Under the pieces are notes generated by a model, which did not search any database, was not told the origin of the DNA, and saw only the letters and a list, made by a program, of their open reading frames with translations. This document shows, piece after piece, positions 1 to 9,916 of a stretch of DNA of 24,700 bases. Made by a program: the position numbers and the translations under genes. This stretch comes from Lenisia limosa (lineage: Eukaryota; Breviatea): positions 1 to 24,700 of the forward strand of contig LPNZ01003968.1 of NCBI GenBank assembly GCA_001655205.1. Direction: 5' to 3'. The first letter of the stretch is position 1, and each line of letters starts with the position of its first letter.

Positions 1-669
1 TTTCTATAGCCCTTCTCACAGCTGCTTTCTCAGGTAGACAACGCCCATTTGAATTGGGAGACAGGTAGGCTATGGTTTGCTCAGGTGGTAGTATCATTGG
101 GTCTTTTGTCTTTTTTTGGATATACATTTACCAATCAGAGCATCACTTCATAAGATGTCTTCCCCCATTCTGTTAGAAGAGGAGAATGGGGTTGTGCAAG
201 CTGAAATGAGGAAAAGACGAGAAGACGAGCTTCAAGGGCTGATAAGCTCGTTAGAAAGTTTGATGTCAAAACTCAAAAAATGAAAAATCATTCCTATGGT
301 TACCTTCTTAGATGATATCACGCATCGGTTGCGTAACCAGTTGGAGATGAAGGCAAGAATAGGAGAGTTGCATCAAGGTGAGCCACAAATTCTATTGTTT
401 TGTCTTTTGTTGCTCTGCTTATCAAACCAGCTTGTTTGGCCCTGTACTTTCTTCTCTCGTTTCTTTTTAATAAGACATTACTGTCTGTGTACTTTGCACC
501 ATTCTTAAAAACAACGTAAGATCATTTGATGTCACTCACCAATATGCCCCATGTCGAATATGAAATCACTTGTTGAGCAGAGAGGGAACAACTTTTTGAG
601 AAGCTACAAGATGTTGAGCAGATTTGCAAACAAGAAGAGCCGACAATTTTTACCCAGTTTGCTGGCTAG
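1..669 (+). CDS. 3' end of an unidentified coiled-coil protein gene (partial)
   Basis: Several phase-compatible exons can be chained: about 34-64 (VDNAHLNWET), 177 to about 247 (EENGVVQAEMRKRREDE...), about 301-385 (DDITHRLRNQLEMKARIGEL) and 581-669 (REQLFEKLQDVEQICKQEE, ending TIFTQFAG then TAG). Each junction has a GT donor and an AG acceptor and keeps one frame. The product is charged and heptad-like, rich in E, K, R, Q and L, so it is probably a C-terminal coiled coil. No catalytic motif is visible and I do not recognise the family. The start lies outside the window. The 3' end is uncertain. A GTTTGC donor at about 658 could skip the TAG at 667, cross the gap at 734-786 and use an exon ending ISEPHPSFEPMTSS with TAA at 873-875. 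The gene runs tail-to-tail with the NHL gene. Confidence 0.55.
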
Positions 670-733
670 TTATTTTTTTTCGTGTCATTTGACTTTTGGT
701 ATCATAAAACTACTTTTTTTTTTTTTTTTTTTT

Positions 734-786
734 NNNNNNNNNNNNNNNNNNNNNNNNNNNNNNNNNNNNNNNNNNNNNNNNNNNNN
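734..786. other. Assembly gap after a poly-T tract
   Basis: Fifty-three N follow a run of about 20 T. The gap may lie in the last intron of the coiled-coil gene. Confidence 0.95.
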
Positions 787-875
787 TCCGAATAATATCT
801 GAACCTCATCCAAGGTGAGTTTTCAATTAATATCATTTTAACATTTTCAGTTTTGAACCAATGACCTCATCGTAA

Positions 876-1383
876 ACCTTATTTATTGTAATTATTGAAG
901 ATGTACTTTGATTGTATTCTTATTCACACCCCCTAAAAACTTGATACAATATCATTTTTAGGTGACCAATAAGTATAAATCCCGATTTGTGAAAAAGAAA
1001 TTTTGTATTTCAGTAATAGCATTATATCCCCAAAAATTTATGTCTAAAACGTCATCACATTTCATTATTGATTGCATTACAACCAAAGGTGGAGATTGGA
1101 TGTAAAAGTTCTTTTTGGGGACTAAATTTACAATTGGTGGTATTCATAGAAATACTAACTTAAATAAGAACGGCTCAGGCAAAGTGTGAGTTGAAGAGTG
1201 ATAAATTGAAATAACGTGGATTATTATCTGTTAGTCTTTAAGATATGATATATATATATGATATATATAGATATACATGTACGATTCAATGATATTTTAT
1301 CTACAATTCACCCCCATATTGAGATACGACACATAATACATCCGGAAAAAGGTGTACATTCACCAAACTAAAACCCCCCATTA
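876..1383. other. AT-rich convergent intergenic spacer
   Basis: This stretch lies between the 3' ends of the coiled-coil gene and the NHL gene. I see no coding exon on either strand. It holds a TATGATATATATATATGATATATAT low-complexity stretch at about 1243-1280. Nothing else is recognisable. Confidence 0.6.
1243..1280. repeat. TATGA/TA-rich simple repeat
   Basis: A run built from TATGATA and (TA)n units. The same TATGATATGATA-type unit recurs in introns at about 3301, 4201, 12167 and (as its complement) 20501. Confidence 0.6.
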
Positions 1384-4300
1384 TTAGACCTGCTCATTGT
1401 TCACTGTTACCTCCTCTGCTTCTGGGTTGTCAAAATCAACCTAAAGAGGTGAGTGACAGAAATAAGTCTTGATATCTCCATCTCACATACTTCAGTGTCA
1501 TCAACCGTTTCTCCACCTAAAAACGAGGCGGGGAGGCGAATATACCTGAATTCATCAGTGGCTACTTTTGTGTTACCTTGTGACTTGTCTTCTCCTTGTC
1601 GCGATGACTCCGCAAGTTAAGAGCAAAATGACAGCCTTAGACAATTAGAGATGACTTCCTCATTTTAACCTAACATAAGAACACACATATGATAGCATTA
1701 ACTACAACAAGTGATAAGTTCAAGTCTAGAAGGCTTGCTGGTTTACTTGAATGTAATAACCATTGAAGCTGCCCCATCATACGACAACAATGAAGATGCT
1801 GATTACTGCCAGCGACTTCCACCACCTGATCGGGCTAGGGTAGAATGACATGACAACCACTCGTCGGTTGTCAGTGTCAGCAACGAGCACGCGCCCTTTC
1901 GCGTCCACACTCATTCCTCTTGGATTGTTGAACTAATGTATCAGTATATATATTATCAATGGACAGTTGTTAGTTCAATCCTGATTGACGAGGGTTGAAA
2001 CGAGCCTGCCCACCCCTTGAGTGCCATCAGCAACAGTTCCTCCAAGAGTTGCTGTACGCTTTAGGGACGAAAGCGAAATACTGGTCACAAAGTGCCCATA
2101 TCTGAAGAAGGATGAACACAGTGTCGAACTGAGGCGGATATGAAGCACTAAAAAGCATATCGAAAATTCATATTATTTTCAAGATACCTGTCAGCAGCAA
2201 AGAGGTCCTTCTTATGTGTGCTGATACCGTATGGCCTGAAGAGATAAAAAAAAGGGGTTTATGAAATAAAAACCCAAATTAACTCTGTTATCTTGGCTTT
2301 GAAAAGGTCTCACCCCTTTTAGGAATATATTATATTCGTGTATGCATCATATATACAGAGCTATGATATATTATAAATGATATTATAATTACTCTATCAA
2401 ATAGTATGAAAACTCACTCATAAACCAGATCTTATTATGATCATTGTAATTAAAATACAACCACACCACTTAAAAAACCCCGACTAACGCTCTGAAATGT
2501 CCTGCGTCCGTCCCTTGTGACCCACATTCCCCTATTGGATCCTCTGCCTCGTATCTGCGTGGTGAATGGTGAAAAGTGTTGTAGTGTCTGAAAAAGACCC
2601 TCACTCACTCTGAGTTAAATACAAAAATACACGAGGCCGCCGCATCACTAACGTATAGTTTTCCGTCGTCATCGTAGGCAACATAGAATGGCGATTCAAA
2701 CTGGGGGAGATTGGTCAATACAAACACAACAGCGGGATTATGAAGACATTCATTGGGCCATAGCACCACCCACATTAATACTCCCAGATGATTCAAGTGT
2801 CTTTTTGACTTCATTGTGTTTGCTACCCATAATCTACAACAATAAGCCAGATGAATATAGCAGCATATCAGTTGAAGAGAAAACAGGAAAACAGTTACTT
2901 ATCTGCTCATCATTACACCACCACCACCTACTAAAACTCTGGTGTTGCCCGAGTCTGAAATAGCCAGGTCACCTAAACATCAGCCAATTTGCTATTTACG
3001 AGGATTTTTTAAGTGTACATTATTCCCAAACAAACCATTGGTTGGGGAAATAGCCATACCACGAGGCTGGGTGAGTCCGGGATTGGAACCTTTAAAAATA
3101 AATTATTGTGTATTATGTATGAGTATGACGAGAAAAGGTGGTTGTTATTCAAGGCACCGTTCAAACAATATACTAATAGCACTATTGATAGCTATAAATA
3201 TTTTGAGATGAGAGAGAAATAAAGGTTATATAGAGCGAGAAAAAGTTCATAACTAATTAATAATAGCTATCTAAATCACTACTAGTTTCGATATCACATG
3301 AAATGATATGATAAGCAAATAATATATGATATATGAATAGCACATTTGTTTTATTCTTATTTTTGCCCTTTTTGATAAAAAAATATAATCAAATAACAAT
3401 ACTTGAACGGGACCATCCTATTAAAGTCTATTAATAGTTATTATTTTCTACTAGTAGCTATTGATGGCAACAATTAACAGTTCTATTATTATATGATAAA
3501 AGTAATAGTTGACCGGAAATTGGTCTCTGAGAAAATCTCGGGAAAATCAGTCTAATACTGCTATTTTTGAAACCAAAGGAAGTCTTCAATTAATATGGAA
3601 TTATGATATGAAATGTACAAAGTTAAGTAGTAACAAGAGGGATGCAATGCAATTCGACTAACTTTTTGACGCAATTGTTCTGAGGAAGATATACGGTTCA
3701 ACCGCTGAAAATGCCTAAATATTAAACAGAGAGGTCTCAAGAAATCATCAGCACCCTCAAGCCACACCTGAACACGACTATTTCCAAGATCAGATATTAG
3801 AATTTCATTCTTTTCCTCATCGTAGGCCGCACCATACGGGGTGTCAAAATGGTACTCATCAGAACCCGGAACCTGGGAGGGGGAGAAAAATTAACATCGG
3901 AAGCAATGTTTAGAATACTGACATAACATTTAAGACACACAAGGCTGTCAAAGGAAAGTAAATAAAGCCTAATCCAAGCTTGGCATCAAAAAAAGTAATT
4001 TGGCGGTATATGTAGAGATGAGAAATAAAAATAGGTAGTATCTGGCTGAAGCCGTCCACACCATCAAGTAAAATGTTACTATTCTTAATACATACAAGAT
4101 TACCCGTTCATAAGGGGGGATAGACATCTAATCAGGATTAAGATGACATGGACAATTTTATACCACGACATATAACACACATTGTACTTAGGTATTGTAG
4201 TATATATGATATGATAGCTTACCCCAGTTTCACCAATGGAATTGACATATCTACCATTTGTGTCAAAGATCTGAAGTCATTACCAATTAAACTGCATTTC

Positions 4301-6248
4301 ATTTACGAAAGAAAAAAGTTGATATTATGTAAGGTTGTAGAACTGTAAAATATTGATCTCTATCGAAGATACGGTTTTATTGGTTGCTGAAATGAAGCCC
4401 TACCTGTACTCGCTGTTCCTCCGCGTCAGGAACAAAAATACTATTGTCAGGTCCTGAAATGACATCTCGGGGTGAGGTCAGGGTGTACTCACTTGGGGTC
4501 ATCTGATAACGTTAACTGTCAACAAAAAGAGCCAAAAGCCACTCGAAAATAAATCATGCACATACTTTTTCGGAAGACATATTAGTGATGACGTCACCAT
4601 CTTGGTTGAAAATAGTGATTCGCATGTTGTAGCGATCAGCTACTGCCATATGGTAAGCATCATCACCACCAGGTACAAAGGTATCAATGGAGTAAGGTCC
4701 TTTGAACATTCCTTCCGCCTTTCCACTCTGGCCTGTTTTGCCGATTTGTGCAGTGAATGTATCTGAAATGGTGTTGGTATGAAAGTACGACTTACAGTTT
4801 GAGTTGAGAATGAGTACTCTTTCGTTTCCGGTGTCTGCAATAAGAAAATCTCCGTTTGGCGCCACAGCAACGCCACGAGGCTGTGTGAGACAAGTGTGGC
4901 ATGTTCCTGGGGTACCCGTACTGGAGTATGAGGTAATCAAAGTGCCTACCCGATGGTTTTGATGACCTTGTAGTTGGCATCAAGAATCAGGACTCGGTGG
5001 TTGTTCTTTGACAATAGTGAAAATAATCAAAAAATGAGATCCATTAAATAAGTGAGGCTGGAGCCGTCTCAACACAGAGCAAAACATGAAGCATTGATTC
5101 GATTAAAATATCACGCTGAAACCCACAGTGTCAGCAATAAGCAACTCTTTCGATGAAGAGACAGCAACGGACAATGGCTTATTGAGCTCCAAATTGGTCA
5201 AGCTTCGAATCAGCGAAACTATTCAATTAGATACTCTCAATATCACATAATGCTATGTAGAAACGAGATAATAAACATGGTATACCATCTTATATATTGA
5301 AAGCGATGAAACAAGCTAGTATCCGGCCGAAGCCACCATCATACTTATAAGAGATAAATGATTATTGAAATATATGTAGATAAACTACTTCATCAGAAAT
5401 TAAGCAAATTCTTTGATATTTCGAAGCACAAAAAAAAAAAGGTCCCCCTTTACATTCACTAAAATCGAAAACCTGGATTCGGTTATTGCCCTTATCAACA
5501 ACAAATATGGCATTGCGCTCAGGGCAGTACGCTACATCACGGGGGTACTTGAATTGATCATCACCGTCACCATAGCTTCCACCAAGAGTGGCCTGTGCCA
5601 TCAGTGAAAGGAATGTGCTAATACCCAATCATAGAAGTTCTGATATTTGAGGTTCATGAGCTTACAATATAGCTGCCATCTTGCTTGAGGATAATTACTC
5701 GAGCGTTCAAGGTATCAGCCACTATCAGAGCGGCGATAGAGTCTGGCCATTAAATCATCAAATGCATCATACCAGAGTTCTTTTGATAGGCAACAGTCAG
5801 AGAATATGGTCCGTTGAACTGGTCTTTTCCAGTTCCAGAGACATCAGTTGTTCCAATAGTTGAGGAAAATGACCCATCTAATGGTGATAAAAAGATCAGA
5901 ATGAATAGGAAAATCATTGGCCACACTCACCTTTTTGAAATACTTGGATTCTGTCGTGGGTCTTGAGAGTCAGTTGAAGGACGAGAAAAATATTCAACAA
6001 TTTAAACTCACCGTATCAGCAACATATATCTGCCCTTCTTTGGAAACAGCAACGCCATGAGGTTCATCAAACTTGCCAGTGGCTCTCTTGTCACTGATAT
6101 CGAAGAGAAACGTGAATTCATTACCAAGACTAAGAGGTGAGAGATTCACTGCACTAATAAAGAATCGGTCACGCAATTAATGCATTAGTGTCAAAACAAA
6201 CCATGCGGAAGCGTAGAGAAGAACAAGAAGAACAGAGATGAAAGTCAT
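1384..6248 (-). CDS. Secreted, type I membrane-anchored NHL-repeat protein
   Basis: About 25 exons encode roughly 690 residues. Exon 1 (6202-6248) starts with an ATG followed by a hydrophobic signal peptide (MTFISVLLVLLYASAC). The ectodomain is a long series of NHL beta-propeller repeats. It shows repeated P-x-G-V/M-A/S-V and I/V-x-V-A-D-T-x-N-x-R-V/I-x-V/I-x units, such as EPHGVAVSKEGQIYVADT, QPRGVAVAPNGDFLIADT and NPRGMSVDAKGRVLVADT. About nine to eleven units are visible, possibly two propellers. A basic-flanked transmembrane helix (SLAVISIFIVVAVILLL) spans the junction of the exons at about 1785-1935 and 1593-1648. A tail of about 50 residues follows, first basic (TRRRQVTRYIRLP), then acidic (VDFDNPEAEEVTVNNEQV), ending in TAA at 1384-1386. 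Extracellular NHL propellers generally bind proteins or glycans, so an adhesion or receptor role is an inference. The boundary at the 3090-3662 intron does not keep phase, so a small exon may be missing there. The gene diverges from HSP90 across 337 bp. Confidence 0.87.
3298..3337. repeat. TATGATA-rich intronic repeat
   Basis: ATGATATGATA followed by ATATATGATATATGA lies inside the long AT-rich intron (3090-3662) of the NHL gene. That intron also holds the 10-bp palindrome CTACTAGTAG near 3450 and several CTATTAATAG-like palindromes. Confidence 0.5.
4201..4216. repeat. TATGATATGATA intronic repeat
   Basis: A short tandem TATGA unit in an intron of the NHL gene, of the same type as those at about 3301 and 12167. 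Confidence 0.5.
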
Positions 6249-6585
6249 TTCCTGTAGAAGTAGGTATAGAGGAAATTGTCCAATGTAAAACAGTATAAAT
6301 TAATATTTTGCCATAACCAAGTACTCAATACTGCAGGGAGGTGATTATTCAGAGTAATATGCAATGTAACCTTTTCTAACTTGTTAAAATGTTTTCGCTT
6401 TTTGTACAAACAACTTAATTATATAATCATTAATATTTGAAAGTCGTCTGAAAGTTTTTTGAAAAAAAAAAGAAATTTTGACGGTGATTATTAATCAAAT
6501 TGGATGACCTATGAGTATTTAAATTTTTTTGAATGTTTTTAAATAATCCTTTTACAGAAAGGGATTTTTCACTTCTAAGTTCAAT
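6249..6585. promoter_or_regulatory. Divergent promoter between the NHL-protein gene and HSP90
   Basis: Only 337 bp separate the two start codons, so both promoters must lie here or overlap the genes. On the HSP90 side there is a TATTTAAAT TATA-like element at 6516-6524 (about 65 bp before the ATG) and an ATTGG (inverted CCAAT) at about 6498. Four GAAA units begin at 6439, 6450, 6461 and 6472, exactly 11 bp apart. No perfect GAAnnTTCnnGAA heat-shock element was found. Core elements are assigned by inspection only. Confidence 0.5.
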
Positions 6586-9564
6586 ATGAGCGAAACTTTC
6601 GAATTCCAGGCTGAGATCAACCAGTTGATGAGTCTCATCATCAACACTTTCTACTCAAACAAGGAGATTTTCCTTCGTGAAATGATCTCCAACAGTTCTG
6701 ATGCTATTGACAAGATCCGCCACCTTTCCCTCACCGAGAAGTCTGTCCTTGACTCTGAGAATGAGCTCCGCATTCGCCTCGTCCTCGATAAGGAGAACAA
6801 GATGGTTTCTATCATCGATACCGGTATTGGTATGACCAAGTCTGACCTTGTCAACAACCTTGGCACCATTGCCAAGTCTGGTACCAAGCAGTTCATGGAA
6901 GCCCTTGAGACTGGTACTGATGTTTCTATGATTGGTCAATTCGGTGTTGGTTTCTACTCTGCCTTCCTTGTCGGTGACTCAGTCCGCGTGACCACCAAGC
7001 ACAATGACGACGAGCAGTACATCTGGGAGTCTTCTGCCGGTGGTTCTTTCACTATCACTAAGGACGAAGGCGAGTCTATCGGCCGTGGTACCGTAGGAGG
7101 GGTTGTAAGTCAGTTTTCCTTGAGCTCTTTTCCTGGGAATGCTCTAATTGCTTTCTAGCGCATCGATATTGCCCTCAAGGAGGACCAACTTGAGTACCTC
7201 GAGGAGAAGCGCATCAAGGACCTCGTCAAGTATGTGTTTTGTAATTTATTCGTTGAATTCTTCAAAATTCTAACCAGCTCTTATCCACTTAGGAAGCACT
7301 CCGAGTTCATCAACTACCCTATCTACCTCATGGAGACCAAGGAGGAGACCGTTGATGCTTCAGGCTCTGACTCTGATGATGAAGAGAAGGATGAGGAGGA
7401 GACCCCCAAGATCGAAGAGGTTGACGATGATGAGGAGAAGGAGAAGAAGACCAAGGTGAATTTTGAAAAGAATATCCTTTTCTCTTGCTAACTCGTCGAC
7501 CTCTTACTTTTTAGACTGTCACCAAGACTGAGTGGTCTCAACTCAACACCAACAAGCCTCTCTGGACTCGTCGCCCTGAGGATGTCACTGCTGAGGGTAT
7601 GTTTCATGATCTGTCAACCATTTCCTGTAACATTTGTAGAGTATGGCTCTTTCTACAAGGCCTTCACCAACGACTGGGAAGAGCACCTTGCTGTCAAGCA
7701 CTTCCAGGCTGAGGGTAACCTTGAGTTCTCTGCTCTCCTCTTCATCCCCCGCCGTGCTCCCTTCGACCTCTTCGAACCCCGCAAGAAGGCCAACAACATC
7801 AAGCTCTACGTCCGCCGTGTCTTCATCATGGAGAACTGCGAGGACCTCATTCCCGAGTGGCTCAACTTCGTCAAGGTTTGTGGACTCATCGATGTCAAAA
7901 TTCTCTGGCTCCCTTTTGAACATTATTTGACCTCTCTAGGGTGTTGTCGACTCTGAGGATCTTCCCCTCAACATTTCTCGCGAAATGCTCCAACAGAACA
8001 AGATCATGAAGGTCATTCGCAAATCTCTCGTCAAGCGTGCCCTCGAGGTATGTGCTACCCTTTTCATATCATGGATGCCATTACTTCTTCCCTAATACTC
8101 ACATCACAGCTCTTTGCTGAGATCGCTGAGAACAAGGAGGACTTCGACAAGTTCTATGAGGCTTTCGGCAAGAACATCAAGCTCGGTTTGTGATTGCCTA
8201 AAGCATTTATGACTCTCCCTCTTGTATTTACTCTCGAATTATTTTTTTCGGAATTAACCCCCAGGTATCCACGAGGACGCCACTAACAGAGAGAAGCTCT
8301 CCAAGTTCCTCCGCTACAACTCCACTAAGTGCCAGGTTCGCACAAGCTCAAATACCTATGGTTTTATTATTATTATTATTATTTTATCAACGAGTGTAAC
8401 ATACTAGGACGAGATGACCTCCATCGACGACTACATCAGCCGCATGAAGGAGGACCAGAAGGAGATCTACTTCATTACCGGTGACTCCAAGACCGCCGTC
8501 GAGAACGCCCCCTTCCTTGAGTGAGCCCTCTTCCAACCCTCTTCAACGTTCTCTTTTCTTAAGGCATCACTGACTTTCTAGGTCTCTCAAGAAGAAGGAC
8601 TACGAAATCCTTTACCTTATCGACCCCATTGATGAGTACTGTGTCCAGCAGCTCAAGGAGATTGACGGCAAGAAGCTCGTCAACATCACCAAGGAGGGTC
8701 TCGAGATGACCGCCTCCGATGAGGAGAAGAAGAAGCATGAGGACGACAAGGCCTCTTATGAGGTATGTATGGCCACTTTTTTTTTTGTCCACGAATTGGT
8801 GTGACATTTTAGGGTCTTTGCACCTTCATCAAGGACTGCCTCGGCGACAAGGTTGAGAAGGTCATTGTCTCAGACCGTCTCGTCACCTCCCCCTGTGTTC
8901 TTGTCACCGCCCAACACGGTGGGTGCATTTCATAATCTTAGGAAGTATTGCTGCTTGTCACGCTTTTCTCACACACCAGGCTGGTCCGCTAACATGGAGC
9001 GTCTCATGAAGGCCCAGGCCCTCCGTGACTCCAGCATGTCCTCTTACATGATCTCCAAGAAGACTATGGAAATTAACCCCAACCACTCCATCGTCCATGA
9101 GGTTTGCAGAGTGGTTGCGCTTAAATCTTGCTTTTTTCATTTTGCTTTTTGCCAACCTTTTCAGCTCAAGAAGCGCTTCGAAGCCGATGCCGAGGACCGC
9201 ACCGTCAAAGACCTCGTCATGCTTCTCTTCGATACCTCTCTCCCCGCTTCAGGTTTGCATCTCAGCCTTTTTCTAATCCTTTAATAAATTTCCATTTGTA
9301 ATCATTCTTCTTACACTTAAAGGTTTCTCTCTCCCCAACCCTGTTGAGTTCTCCCAGCGCATCTACCGCATGATCAAGCTCGGTCTTGTATGAGGGCCAT
9401 CATATAATTATCCTTTGCCCGTTCTTTCTGTCCACTCTCTGATGAAGTGATAATTCTGACCCGTGTAGAGCATTGAGGCTGATGATGAGGCCGAAGCCGA
9501 GGTTGAGGCTTCCGTTGAGGAGGTTGAGGCTGATGACGATGACACCATGGAGGACGTCGACTAA
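6586..9564 (+). CDS. HSP90: Cytosolic heat shock protein 90
   Basis: ATP-dependent dimeric chaperone of the cytosol that matures kinases, receptors and other clients. Fifteen exons sum to 2085 nt (694 residues), the normal family length, with every junction in phase: 6586-7092, 7159-7229, 7293-7455, 7515-7596, 7640-7875, 7940-8047, 8110-8185, 8265-8335, 8408-8520, 8582-8762, 8813-8918, 8980-9101, 9165-9252, 9323-9387 and 9469-9564. The N-terminal GHKL ATPase shows [16 protein letters not shown] (catalytic Glu, Mg-binding Asn), DTGIGM and [11 protein letters not shown]. An acidic linker ([19 protein letters not shown]) follows, then the middle domain ([29 protein letters not shown]) and the C-terminal dimerisation domain ([24 protein letters not shown]). 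It ends MEDVD rather than MEEVD, still a plausible TPR-cochaperone docking tail. It has no signal peptide or KDEL, so it is not the ER paralogue. Two in-frame donors 12 bp apart close exon 1 (after 7092 or after 7104). Confidence 0.98.
8364..8385. repeat. (ATT)n microsatellite in an HSP90 intron
   Basis: About six to seven ATT units lie in the intron between the HSP90 exons ending at 8335 and starting at 8408. Confidence 0.8.
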
Positions 9565-9916
9565 GTCCGTTTTTTAGTTAATTTTAGGTGATTCATCTTT
9601 TTCTGTAATTCAGAGTTAAACAGATCATAATCCAGTAATCGGTCAGTAGTCTAGTTTCCGGAAGCACTGGCTGACTCATGCAAGACCTGGAGTTGGTACC
9701 TAGGAAACGAATCGAAAAAGATCCAGGTGATCTGTGCCCCCAGATCCCCAATTTAATTTTTTCATTTTCTGAAAATCTCAAAAACAAAATTAAACACAAA
9801 AACAATCCTGTTGTATTTAGTAGACCAGTAGGCGTGAAGTAGGCCGATCACAAACAGCAAAAGGAATAAAGAGCGAGTAACATGATATGACAGATTTGAG
9901 AAGTTAAGCCTACACC
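9565..9916. promoter_or_regulatory. HSP90 3' region and upstream region of the BRCA1-like gene
   Basis: This 352-bp head-to-tail spacer must contain the HSP90 3' UTR and the BRCA1-like promoter and leader. I found no convincing coding exon, RNA gene or clear TATA box in it. Confidence 0.5.

Noticed and set aside
6586-6610. GAAACTTTCGAATTC resembling a heat-shock element
   Set aside because: It is the coding sequence for the conserved HSP90 start (ETFEFQ), so the resemblance is a by-product of codons.
7582-7956. Long open frames on both strands inside HSP90
   Set aside because: They are shadows of the HSP90 reading frame or read through introns. The conserved exons explain the region fully.
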